DNA of 64,000 bases from contig NZ_JABBGJ010000047.1 of the NCBI RefSeq assembly GCF_012927345.1, forward strand, positions 23,597 to 87,596. Reading direction: 5' to 3'. This DNA comes from Paraburkholderia polaris. Its GTDB lineage: Bacteria > Pseudomonadota > Gammaproteobacteria > Burkholderiales > Burkholderiaceae. The translations under genes were made by a program, and so were the position numbers. Under the pieces are notes generated by a model. That model was not told the DNA's origin and did no database searches. It saw only the letters and a list, made by a program, of their open reading frames with translations. Below, piece after piece: positions 1-8,607 of this stretch (its first letter is position 1; each line of letters starts with the position of its first letter).

Positions 1-156
1 CACCGCAGCCGCGCCGAAGAGTCCGAACAGCATCGTCAGCCAACCACCGCCTCCGTGACGCAGCGCGCCGCGCCGGTGCTTGCCGTCGGCGGTCCGGCCG
101 CCTTCCGGCGGCTTCGCGCGGCCGGGGCGCTGCTGATGGGTCGCTATGGCTAACAT
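1..156 (-). CDS. Small protein following oxidase subunit III (partial, 3' end outside window)
   Basis: This reading frame starts at ATG 156, six bases after an AGGAGAG ribosome site and about ten bases after the subunit III stop, so it is the next gene of the oxidase operon. The visible part (about 52 residues) has a basic, glycine- and proline-rich N-terminus and then the start of a hydrophobic stretch (LTMLFGLFGAAAV). It is probably a small membrane accessory protein or subunit IV-like component, inferred from position only. The frame runs off the left edge. Confidence 0.5.
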   Translation of the reverse strand, partial: MLAIATHQQRPGRAKPPEGGRTADGKHRRGALRHGGGGWLTMLFGLFGAAAV

Positions 157-166
157 CGTCGCTCTC

Positions 167-766
167 CTAGAAGATAAAGGGCGTGACGTACAGCGTCGTG
201 AAGATGAAGAGCCACACGACATCGACGAAATGCCAGTACAGGCTGCCAATTTTCAGCGCGGCGCAACGCCGTTCGTCGAAATAGCCCAGTGCCGTCCAGG
301 CCAGCAGGAACGCGAGCACGACGAGTCCGACCGCCACGTGAATCATGTGAAAGCCAGTGATCGTGAAATACAGCGATCCGTACAGATTCGACGCTATGCC
401 GTAAGGGTGGTCGTGCCATTCCTTCAACTGAATGCCGGCGAAAACGATCCCGAGCACGATCGCGAAAGCCATCGACGCGACAGCCCATCTGATCCTGCGC
501 CGCCGCACGAGGCGCTCGCACAGCCACACAAACACGCTGCTCGACAGCAGGACACCCGTGTTGAGCGCGCCGATATCGATCCTCGGCAGTCCCTCCGGCG
601 GCCAGTGCTGCGCGGTCTGCGATGCGAGGTAAAGGTATGAAAAAATCAGGTAGCCGAATAGCGACGCTTCGGTCACGATCGTCGCCATCATGCCCCACCA
701 GCCGCTCGACAACTGGCCGGCGCTGCCCACGGGCAAGAGGTCGCCGTGGCTGGTCAGATCACTCAT
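167..766 (-). CDS. Cytochrome c oxidase subunit III-family protein
   Basis: This 199-residue integral membrane protein has about five hydrophobic segments, the size of the short bacterial haem-copper oxidase subunit III (CoxC/CyoC-like). The stretch containing GFHMIHVAVGL matches the conserved part of the family. Subunit III stabilises subunit I and has no redox centre. The start ATG at 766 overlaps the end of the subunit I gene by eight bases (ATGAGTGA), so translation is probably coupled. It is the third gene of the minus-strand oxidase operon. Confidence 0.9.
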   Translation of the reverse strand: MSDLTSHGDLLPVGSAGQLSSGWWGMMATIVTEASLFGYLIFSYLYLASQTAQHWPPEGLPRIDIGALNTGVLLSSSVFVWLCERLVRRRRIRWAVASMAFAIVLGIVFAGIQLKEWHDHPYGIASNLYGSLYFTITGFHMIHVAVGLVVLAFLLAWTALGYFDERRCAALKIGSLYWHFVDVVWLFIFTTLYVTPFIF

Positions 767-2750
767 GGCTGGCTCCCGCGTCTTCCACCGGCTGCGGTTC
801 GCGCTGGATCAGCAACCGCTCCGGCCACAGCCATACGACCATCGATACGCCGCACGCCGCCACCATGGCTGCGGTGGCGATCCATGCATGCAGCAGCATC
901 GCCACGAACAGCAGCGCGCTGGACACGCCGAGCAGGAACGGCGCATAAGAATCCGCAGGCATCCTGAGGATGATGTCGGGTCTGGCGTCGAGCGACGTCG
1001 TGCCCAGCGCCTCGCGCCCATGGTCAAGCAGAAAGCCTTCGTCGAGTCTTGAATGGGCGCCCTCCTCGATCCGGTCTTCCCAGAGTGGATTCCGGCTCGC
1101 GATGACCGGCACGACGGCGAAGTTGTACGACGGCGGCGGCGAGGACACCGACCATTCGAGCGACGCGGCGTCCCACGGGTTGTCGCCAGCCGGCTTGCCC
1201 CGCCGCAAGCTGATGGCAATGTCGACGAGAAAAACAAGAATCCCGATGGCCAGCACGAACGACCCTATCGAGGTAATCATGTTGGTGGTGTTCCATCCCA
1301 TGTCCGCCGGATAGGTATAGATTCGCCGCGGCATGCCGAGCAACCCGGAAATATGCATTGGGAAGAAGCCAAGGTTAAAGCCGATAAAGCTGACCCAGAA
1401 CGACAGCTTGCCGAGGGTCTCGTTGGTCATCTTGCCCGTGAACTTGGGGAACCAGTAATAGATGCCGCCGAGCACGGGAAAAACGTTGATCCCGAGCAGC
1501 ACATAGTGAAGGTGCGCGACGACAAAGTAGGTGTCCGTGAGCTGCCAGTCGAAGGGTACCGCCGCCGTCATCACACCGGACACACCGCCGATGACAAAGA
1601 GCAGCACGAACCCTGCGAAAAAGAGGAACGGCACGCGATACACGGGCCGTCCGAGCCAGATCGTCGCGATCCACGCGAAGGTGGCAACCGCACTCGGGAC
1701 CGAGATCAGTGTACTGGCAACACCGAAAAACGAGAGCGCGAGCGGCGCAATGCCCGTCGCAAACATGTGATGAATCCACACGACAAAACCAATTATCATC
1801 GTCGCGACGGTGGAGATCGCAACCGGCGTGTAGCCTACCAGCGGCCGGCGGCAGAGGGTCGGCAGCGCGTCGGAGACGATCCCCATCGCCGGCAGCACGA
1901 CGACATACACCCACGGGTGTCCGAACATCCAGAATAGGTGTTGCCATAACATCGGCCGGCCAGCGTTGCCGACGTCGAAGAAATGGGTGCCGAACTGCCG
2001 GTCGAGCCACAACATGAGAAAAGCGAGACTGACCGACGGGATCGCCAGCAGGTTAGCCGCCGAGGCGGTGAGTGTGCCCCACACCAGAATCGGCAAGCGG
2101 TCGATCGACATGCCCGGTGCACGCATGCGCAATAGGGTGACCACGAAGTTGACCGATCCGACTGTGGTCGAAATGCCTAGCAGCACCATGCCGAGCGCGT
2201 AGACGTCGATGTTGGGGCCGGTGTCGTATTCGAGGCTCGCGAGCGGGACGTAATTGAACCAGCCGGCATCGGGCGCCTGACCGAGCGGAAAACTCGCGTA
2301 GAGAAAGAGCCCCGCGAACAGGAACACCCAGTAAGAGAGCGCATTGAGGCGCGGAAACGCCATGTCTCGCGCACCGAGCACGAGCGGCCACAGATAGTTG
2401 GAAAAGCCCGAAAGAACAGGCAGCGCATACAGGAAAATCATCGTGATGCCGTGCATCGTGAAGAGCTGATCGTATTGCTCCGGCGACAGCAGATGCGAGT
2501 TTGGCCGAGCAAGCTGAATACGCATGATGAGCGCCTCGACGCCGCCGACAATCAAGAAGAAGAAGGCGGTTACGATGTAGCGCAGCCCCACCCGCTTATG
2601 ATCCACCGTCGACAGCCAGCCACGCCAGCCAGGGGCGCTTTCCCATAGTTCGCGCAGACGATGTTCACGCTCCGAACCCTGCGGCATGCGGCCGATTTCT
2701 GGCCGGCGCGCAAGCCGCAGGTCGGGAGAATTCGGTGCGAGGTCGGCCAT
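759..2750 (-). CDS. Cytochrome c oxidase subunit I (haem-copper oxidase catalytic subunit)
   Basis: This 663-residue catalytic subunit reduces oxygen at a haem-CuB centre in the inner membrane. Visible ligands are the haem histidine in FTMHGITM, the CuB histidine and cross-linked tyrosine in GHPWVY, the two CuB histidines in WIHHMF, and the haem histidines in VAHLHYVL. About twelve core helices are followed by a C-terminal extension with two more hydrophobic segments, as in caa3-type enzymes. The position usually occupied by the D-channel glutamate (HPEVY) is tryptophan here. ATG 2750 has AAGGAAG upstream. The next gene overlaps by eight bases. Confidence 0.95.
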   Translation of the reverse strand: MADLAPNSPDLRLARRPEIGRMPQGSEREHRLRELWESAPGWRGWLSTVDHKRVGLRYIVTAFFFLIVGGVEALIMRIQLARPNSHLLSPEQYDQLFTMHGITMIFLYALPVLSGFSNYLWPLVLGARDMAFPRLNALSYWVFLFAGLFLYASFPLGQAPDAGWFNYVPLASLEYDTGPNIDVYALGMVLLGISTTVGSVNFVVTLLRMRAPGMSIDRLPILVWGTLTASAANLLAIPSVSLAFLMLWLDRQFGTHFFDVGNAGRPMLWQHLFWMFGHPWVYVVVLPAMGIVSDALPTLCRRPLVGYTPVAISTVATMIIGFVVWIHHMFATGIAPLALSFFGVASTLISVPSAVATFAWIATIWLGRPVYRVPFLFFAGFVLLFVIGGVSGVMTAAVPFDWQLTDTYFVVAHLHYVLLGINVFPVLGGIYYWFPKFTGKMTNETLGKLSFWVSFIGFNLGFFPMHISGLLGMPRRIYTYPADMGWNTTNMITSIGSFVLAIGILVFLVDIAISLRRGKPAGDNPWDAASLEWSVSSPPPSYNFAVVPVIASRNPLWEDRIEEGAHSRLDEGFLLDHGREALGTTSLDARPDIILRMPADSYAPFLLGVSSALLFVAMLLHAWIATAAMVAACGVSMVVWLWPERLLIQREPQPVEDAGASHE

Positions 2751-2776
2751 GTTCTTCCTTGTCTGGGAGCGAAGCG

Positions 2777-3802
2777 CTAGCGGAGCGTCGCCAGATACGC
2801 GGACAGCGCAGCGGCGTCGTGCGGGTTCAGTGCGAAGCTGGGCATCAGGGCGTCCGGCTTGATCTGTTGCGCATGCTGGATCCAGTCAAGCAGGTGCGCG
2901 GGAGTATTGGTCAAGGTGCCCGCGGCGAGTTGCCGACGCGAGCCGACATGCGTGAGATCCGGGGCGAATACACCAGCGGCATCGCTGCCACGCACCGCGT
3001 GGCAGCCGGCGCAGCGGTCCATGAAAATTTTCTGGCCAGCACGCGCCGACTCGTCAGCGGGCGACACTGCGAGGTGCAGTTGCGCAGCGCGCCATGCAGC
3101 GAAGTCCGCCGCCGTCTGTGCGACGACTTCGAATGCCATGTGCGCATGCTGCGGGCCACAAAACTGGGAGCACTGGCCACGATAGACGCCGGGCGCGTCT
3201 GCCTGGATCCATTGCGTATTGACCTGCCCCGGGATCGTTTGAGTCTTGCCGGCCAGACGCGGCACCCAGAAGGCGTGGATGACGTCGGCGCTCTTGAGGT
3301 CGATCTTGACCGGCACGCCAACCGGAATATGAATTTCGTTGGCCGTAACAAAGCGCTGCGCCGGATCCGGGTCGTCAGCATAGTCGATCTTCCACCACCA
3401 GTCGTACGCGGTGACCGTGATCGTCAACGCCGGCGCGGGCGATGGCTGTGCGACCGCCTGGAGCGTAACAAGCGTGTAGAAAAGCGACGCCAGCAACGCC
3501 ACAGTCGACAGGCCGACTCCAATATAGATCCATGCCATACCGCCGCCCTCCCTGCCCAGCGCACCCGGAGCGGCGGCCGGACGCCGCCGCACGAGCGCGC
3601 CGGCCAACAGGATGGCAATGATGGTGACGACTGCGACACACATTGCAGTCACGCCCCAGCCGAGATGCATCGTCGGCGAAGCAGCGGGGCCTGCGGCGTG
3701 CAGGAAATATTCGAGCGGCACATCGGCGTGCGCAGACGACGGCGACAGAAACGCCGGGACAAGCACAAGATTGAGCGTGCCCGGGATCAGCGCGGGCCGC
3801 AC
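2777..3802 (-). CDS. Cytochrome c oxidase subunit II with fused cytochrome c domain (caa3 type)
   Basis: This 341-residue protein has a signal-like N-terminus, two membrane segments (about residues 48-68 and 90-115), a cupredoxin domain with the CuA motif GQCSQFCGPQHAHM, and a C-terminal haem c domain with CAGCH and a distal methionine in ALMPSF. It accepts electrons from soluble cytochrome c and passes them through haem c and CuA to subunit I. The start appears to be GTG 3802, with GGGGAG upstream. That start lies inside the tail of a GMC-oxidoreductase fragment. It is the first gene of the operon. Confidence 0.95.
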   Translation of the reverse strand: MRPALIPGTLNLVLVPAFLSPSSAHADVPLEYFLHAAGPAASPTMHLGWGVTAMCVAVVTIIAILLAGALVRRRPAAAPGALGREGGGMAWIYIGVGLSTVALLASLFYTLVTLQAVAQPSPAPALTITVTAYDWWWKIDYADDPDPAQRFVTANEIHIPVGVPVKIDLKSADVIHAFWVPRLAGKTQTIPGQVNTQWIQADAPGVYRGQCSQFCGPQHAHMAFEVVAQTAADFAAWRAAQLHLAVSPADESARAGQKIFMDRCAGCHAVRGSDAAGVFAPDLTHVGSRRQLAAGTLTNTPAHLLDWIQHAQQIKPDALMPSFALNPHDAAALSAYLATLR

Positions 3803-4014
3803 GACAACTCCCCACGCGCAGCGAGCGCTTCGATACGATCAGCCGTGCGGCAGGCAATCGCCTGAATCGTCAGTGACGGATTGACTCCACCTACGGTAGG
3901 GAACACCGAGCCGTCGCAGATCCACAGATTGGGGATGTCCCAGCAACGGCAGTCTGCGTTGACTACGCTCGTGCGTGAATCGTCGCGCATGCGCACTGTG
4001 CTGTGCTCAGACAT
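3787..4014 (-). pseudogene. C-terminal fragment of a GMC oxidoreductase
   Basis: About 75 residues survive. The part VNADCRCWDIPNLWICDGSVFPTVGGVNPSLTIQAIA (broken here as VNADCRCWDIPNL and then WICDGSVFPTVGGVNPSL) is the C-terminal GMC domain, and its VNP-S/T-LT motif also occurs at the end of the intact GMC gene at 15361-16938. No FAD-binding N-terminus or other GMC sequence is visible upstream to about 4450, so this is a 5'-truncated remnant. It overlaps the start of the oxidase subunit II gene by 16 bases, so its end may now act as leader sequence for that operon. Confidence 0.75.
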
Positions 4015-4459
4015 CGTTCATCCCCAAGTCAGCGACTGGTCGACTCCGACGCGGACTCTCCGTCGCCGGCAAGTGAAGTGGACAATCTGACAGTCCAATG
4101 TACGTGCTTTTGCCCTCTCAGCATAGGCGATTCCCGACAGGTTTCCGAATGCAAACGAATAAGGCAACCCGGCCCGTCGTCATGCGCCACTATCGGCAAT
4201 CTAACCATTTCAACACCTCCGGCAGCCACACTTCGGGACGCGAGAGACAATATAAACGCAAGAGCCTGAAGTGCCCCAAGGAACGTCTACGGTTACTCCA
4301 GTTTTGTCGAAGTGCAATCCGTGTCAACCGGTAACGTTCGAATGCTTCAGTCGCATTGCGATCTTCACGCTGCCCCTATGTCGGCGCTAAACAGCTTACC
4401 CCGGCCATTACCAGCCGGGGAATGCGCCCGCCCGTGCACGCGTAAAAGCGACGCTTTCC
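4015..4459. other. Intergenic region, about 440 bases
   Basis: I see no convincing gene on either strand. It contains a GC-rich hairpin at 4399-4420 and otherwise AT-richer, unstructured sequence between the GMC fragment and the Crp/Fnr gene. The oxidase operon promoter should lie here or inside the GMC fragment, but I could not identify clear -35 and -10 boxes. Confidence 0.5.
4399..4420 (-). terminator. Possible terminator hairpin downstream of the Crp/Fnr gene
   Basis: The arms CCCCGGC (4399-4405) and GCCGGGG (4414-4420) pair perfectly around an eight-base loop, about 40 bases past the stop of the minus-strand Crp/Fnr gene. There is no clear U-tract, so an intrinsic terminator is only possible. 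Confidence 0.3.
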
Positions 4460-5179
4460 TTATAGCGCCGTCTGATCGGGTAACAGCCGGTCGAATTCCC
4501 GCTTCACCACGGCATAGCACTCACATACGCGTTTCTCGAGCCCAGGGCGATCCAGCACCTCGATATGGCCATGGCTGTAGCGAATCAACCCCGCGTCCTG
4601 CAATTTGAGCGCGGCCTCCGTTACACCGGATCGCCTGACGCCAAGCATGTTAGCGATCAGTTCCTGTGTCATCTCCAGCTTGTTCGAGGGTAGCCGGTCG
4701 ATGCTCAGCAATAGCCATCGGCACAATTGCTGGTCGATCGAATGATGCCGGTTGCAGACGGCTGTCTGCGCCATCTGCGTGATGAGTGCCTGGGTATAGC
4801 GCAGCAACAGTCGCTGCACCGGACCTGCCCGATGAAACTCCTCTTTCATGATCCGGGCATCCAGCCTGTACGCCTGCCCTGCACTTTGCACGACCGCCCG
4901 ACTCGGCGTCGTTTCACCGCCCATGAAAAGCGCAATGCCGACAAGTCCACCATTGCCCACGATCGCAATTTCTGCCGACGCACCGTCCTCCATCACGTAC
5001 AGCAACGATACGATGCACGTAGTCGGAAAAAAGACGTGACTTTGGCGATCACCGGACTCATATACCACCTTCCCGAGTGGCATATCAACCAGCACCAGAT
5101 GTGGGGCCACGCGCGCCCACTCTGGTGCGGGAAGAACTGCGAGAAGATGGTTCCCGATGAGATTCTGTTCATCTTTCAT
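4460..5179 (-). CDS. Crp/Fnr-family transcriptional regulator (copy 1)
   Basis: This 239-residue regulator has an N-terminal cyclic-nucleotide-binding-like beta-roll (about residues 20-140, including VVYESGDRQSHVFFP) and a C-terminal winged helix-turn-helix (about 165-215, with MTQELIANMLGVRRSGVTEA). No Fnr-type cysteine cluster is seen, so iron-sulphur oxygen sensing is unlikely. Its effector is unknown. GGGAGTGACAT precedes ATG 5179. A near-identical paralogue lies at 28840-29559 on the opposite strand. It may control the surrounding stress genes or the oxidase operon; that is inference. Confidence 0.92.
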   Translation of the reverse strand: MKDEQNLIGNHLLAVLPAPEWARVAPHLVLVDMPLGKVVYESGDRQSHVFFPTTCIVSLLYVMEDGASAEIAIVGNGGLVGIALFMGGETTPSRAVVQSAGQAYRLDARIMKEEFHRAGPVQRLLLRYTQALITQMAQTAVCNRHHSIDQQLCRWLLLSIDRLPSNKLEMTQELIANMLGVRRSGVTEAALKLQDAGLIRYSHGHIEVLDRPGLEKRVCECYAVVKREFDRLLPDQTAL

Positions 5180-5525
5180 ATGTCACTCCCACGGGCACAT
5201 ACCCAGAAACGACACGGTCTTCGTAGAATCGCGATTCACTATACGAGACGCCACGAGCAGTGGGGTGGACGCTTCAGATTTGCCGCTGCCTTGCAACGTG
5301 CTGCGGCATCCAGTGAACGCCCGGCTCACCTCGTCCTTAAAATTATAGGTCGCGGGCTTCAGTATCCTTGCCGTCCGCTGTCATCTCCGCGAACCGGCAA
5401 TCGCGTCAGTAAACCGCTACTTGCGGCACCAGGAAAGTCACAATCGCACTGCGCCTTGTCGACTCGACTGAATTTAGAATCCTTGGCCGCATGCCCTACG
5501 GTCACATACCAGCCAGCATGCCGCC
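5180..5525. other. Intergenic region upstream of Crp/Fnr copy 1
   Basis: About 345 bases with no supportable gene. The region is AT-richer around 5330-5350 and 5465-5480. It should carry the promoter of the leftward Crp/Fnr gene; no operator could be assigned by eye. Confidence 0.4.
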
Positions 5526-5936
5526 CTATTCCACGACGACCGGTAGCCGAAGCGTGAATTCGCTGCCAGCACTAAGAGCCCACACTGTCCCGCCATGCGA
5601 TTCGGCAACAGCTTTCACGACCGCAAGGCCAATCCCTAACCCGTCCACGCTGCACGAAATCGTCCGGCTGCGGCGAGCGAAAAGATCGAAAACATACGGC
5701 AACAGCGTGTCCGAAATGCCTTGACCGTTGTCCCTTACAGATACGACGGGATTTTCCCGTCCGCACGAACGGTCACGTTGATACAGCCATTCTCCGGCGT
5801 GCATTTCACGGTGTTGCGCAGAACATTGCTGAAAGCCTGCATGAGCCGAACGGGGGCGCCTTGAAGACGAAGCGTCCTGTCGGGAGCATGTACGGTAACT
5901 GTCTGGTCGCGTTTGACGGCTGCCGCGGCAGGTCAA
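5526..5936 (-). pseudogene. Sensor histidine kinase, ATPase-domain fragment with frameshift
   Basis: The minus strand encodes the catalytic ATP-binding half of a histidine kinase. One frame carries the N-box (AFSNVLRNTVKCTPENG, roughly 5770-5850). After a frameshift near 5750 another frame carries DNGQGIS (G1), FDLFARR (F-box) and GLGIGLAVVKAVAESHGG (G2), ending at 5526. There is no sensor or dimerisation domain on this strand. It abuts, head to head, a dimerisation-domain fragment on the plus strand. It is a broken remnant, not a functional kinase. Confidence 0.75.
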
Positions 5937-6000
5937 GGATCAGATCCTGGCCATGGTTGCGCATGAGTTGCGCGGTCCGCTGACGCCGCTATGGCGGCAA
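5929..6000 (+). pseudogene. Histidine kinase dimerisation-domain (H-box) fragment
   Basis: Reading from 5929, the plus strand gives QVKDQILAMVAHELRGPLTP, which matches the H-box of HisKA domains (typically FLAMLAHELRNPLAPI), including the phospho-accepting histidine. Only about 24 codons are left before the frame runs into the decayed sugar transporter. It abuts the oppositely oriented ATPase-domain fragment, so the original kinase gene was rearranged or two kinases left fragments here. Confidence 0.6.
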
Positions 6001-6016
6001 TCGCCGGCGCGTATGG

Positions 6017-7145
6017 ATGACCTGCGCGATGGCCGCGTTGGCCGACCTGCTGCTCGAGCTGGACATCGGGGTGATCGCCGACGCGTTGCCGTTTATCTCA
6101 AAGGACTTCCACGTGAGCGACCGCCTGCAGGAGTGGATCGTCAGTTCGATGATGGTCGGCGCAGCAATCGATGCACTGCTGGCCCGCTGGCTGTCATTCC
6201 GCTTCGGACGCGAGTATTCGCTTCTGCTCGCCGCCTCGACCTTCGTTGTCGGCGCGCTGGCGTGCGCGTTTGCGCCTAACCCGACGATCCCGGTCGTTGC
6301 GCGTCTCGTGCTTGGGGTTGCGGTCGGGATCGCAACTTTCACAGGTCCGCTGTACCTGTCGGAGATCGCCGCAGGCAACGTCCGCGGCGCCATGGTATCA
6401 ACCTATCAGTTCATGATCACAGTTGGCATCCTTGCGGCGTTCCTGTCGCACCGGCGTTCTCGGCGAGCGGTGAGTGGCGATGGATGCTCGGCGTCGTTGC
6501 CGTGCCAGCGGGGATTTTTTTCGTGGGCGTGCTGACGCTGCCCGACAGCCAGCGCTGGTTAATGATGAAAGGTCCGCGACGATGAGGCTCGAACAGTGCT
6601 CAAAAGCCTGCGTAACGGGATGACTGTGGTGGATCAGGAGATGCGCGAGATTGCGCAGCAGTTGAAAGTGAAGGAACACGGCTCTGCGCTGCTGCGCAAA
6701 AGTCCCGATTTCCGTCGTTCGCTGACACTCGGTATCATGCTGCAGGTCGTCCAGCAACTCACCGGGATCAGTGTGGAGATGTACTACGCACCAAGAATCT
6801 TCGGCTGGCTGGATATAGCGGTCATCAGGCGCGGATGTGGGGGGGCCGTGATTGTGGGGGCGGTTAATGTGCTGGCGACGTTCGTCGCGATCGGACTGGT
6901 CGACCGCTGGGGAGGCCGCCCGATTCTGCTGACGGGCTTCACCGTGATGGCGGCGGGGACGGGAACACTCGGCGGTCTGCTTGCGCTCGGCATTTCGCCG
7001 TATCTCCATGCAAATCTACGCGGCACTGAATGCCAGTTTCATCGCCCTCACTTTCTTCTTTGTGCCGGAAACACGCGGTGTTCCGCTCGAACGGAACGAG
7101 CAGAACCTGATGGCTGGCAAGCGGCTGCGCGAGATTGGGCGTTAA
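6017..7145 (+). pseudogene. Sugar:H+ symporter of the GalP/AraE (MFS sugar porter) type, decayed
   Basis: Pieces in four successive frames reconstruct a GalP-like transporter: LDIGVIADALPFI, VSSMMVGAA and PLYLSEIAAGNVRG from 6017; GEWRWMLGVVAVPAG and LPDSQRWLMMKG in a second frame (about 6457-6585); LLQVVQQLTGISVEMYYAPRIF-like sequence (here LQVVQQLTGISVEMYYAP) and AIGLVDRWGGRP in a third (6581 onward); and FFVPETRGVPLE with the tail GKRLREIGR in a fourth, ending at 7145. Compared with GalP, about 80 residues around helices 8-11 are missing. At least three frameshifts plus this deletion mean it is non-functional. Confidence 0.85.
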
Positions 7146-7223
7146 GCGCCGACTCAGTCTCGGAACTTTGCATTTCCTGAAAAACTAGATGTCTGCGGTA
7201 GCCAACCGGAATGGTGACTCGGG

Positions 7224-8571
7224 ATGGAGCGCACGGAAAACAGCGCATCGGTTCAAAACGCGGTACCCGTCACGCTTATGCAGCCTGGCGCTGCACGATT
7301 CTGGCTCGCGGTGCTGCTCACCGGCGTCGGCACCGGAGCAGGCGCCGCCGCATTGACCCGGCTGCTTGAACTCGTGCAGCATCTGCTGTGGCCGGGTCCG
7401 GGTGCCTCCCTGCTGGATGCGGCTGCGCAGGCGGGGGCCTGGCGGCACGTACTGGTGCTGCTAGGTGCGGGTGTCCTAACGGGCATCGGACAGATTGTGC
7501 TGGTGCGGTTGTCCAGCGCAAACGGCATCGACATCACTGAGGCAATCTGGTTTTCCGCCGGACGCTTGCCCGCCATTCGCACGCTCGGGAGCGCTGTCCT
7601 ATCCGTCATCGTGGTCGGCATGGGGGTATCGCTCGGGAGAGAAGGCGCCCCCAAGCAGGCAGGCGCGGTGATCGCCAACGCGATTTCAGACACCGGGCAT
7701 CTGCCTGACGGACAACGCCGTTTGCTGGTCGCCTGTGGTGCGGGCGCGGGTATGGCGGCAGCCTATGGCGTCCCACTGGGTGGCGCGCTATTCGCCCTCG
7801 AAGTACTGCGCGGCGCGCTATCGCTAAGAATGGTGCTGCCCGCTTTGCTGACGGCCCTGGTCGCCACCGCCGTCTCCTGGCTGGTGCTGCCCGACGCTCC
7901 CACCTATCTGATTCCCTCCTATCTCAACTCGACGTGCGTAACCGTCTGGGCGCTGGTGGCTGGTCCGATTGCCGGCCTTGTTTCGGTTGTCTATGTCCGC
8001 ACGATCGCTTTCGCAGACCGCCATAAACCGCAAGGCTGGCGTCGGTTAATCGCCCCCCCGTTGACACTCGGCGTGCTCGGGGTCATTTCGATCCAGTTTC
8101 CACAATTGTTCGGCAATGGTAAGGACATCGCGCAATTGACGTTCGTGGGACAGGTCGCGCCCGCACTCCTGCTGTCGCTCCTGTTTCTGAAGCCGTTGGC
8201 AACCGCCCTCTGCATGGGATGCGGCACACCGGGTGGTCTGTTCACCCCATCTCTGGCTTTAGGGGCGCTGCTGGGCGCCGCATTGGGACACGCGTGGTCA
8301 TGGCTGTGGCCCGGTGCGCCGCCGGGGCTGTTCGCCGTAATCGGTTGCGGCCGCGGTGCTCGCGGCCACAACTCAGGGACCGGTGTCAGCCGTGGTATTG
8401 ATGATGGAACTAACGGGTCGTGACCGGTCGTTCATTGTACCGTTGCTTCTTGCTGTGGTGACGGCCACCCTCGTCGCACGTTCAATCGAGCCGCGCTCGA
8501 TCTACGAAGCCAGGCTATCCGAAGACCAGGTTGAGGCGCGGCGCAAAGCGCGCGATCTGTCTCCGGGATGA
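7224..8571 (+). pseudogene. CLC-family chloride channel/transporter with a single-base frameshift
   Basis: The first frame (7224 to about 8344) shows CLC signatures: GREGAPKQ, GAGAGMAAAYGVPLGGALFALE (here split: GAGAGMAAAYGVPLGG and ALFALE) and GTPGGLFTPSLALGA. Around 8345 an extra base (ATCGGTTGCGGCC where ATCGGTGCGGCC would keep the frame) shifts it. The expected continuation, AAAVLAATTQGPVSAVVLMMELTG-like sequence, is read in the next frame to a stop at 8571. The rejoined protein would be about 448 residues with no CBS domains, the normal length of a short bacterial CLC. It could be a true mutation or a base-call error; the rest looks well preserved. Confidence 0.8.
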
Positions 8572-8607
8572 TGGAGGGATAACGCAACGATGGCGAGTCG
8601 GGACACC

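Noticed and set aside
146..2010. Long plus- and minus-strand frames across the oxidase genes (for example 1053-1937)
   Set aside because: They are shadows of the oxidase genes in high-GC DNA: arginine/proline/histidine-rich, no motifs, no ribosome sites.
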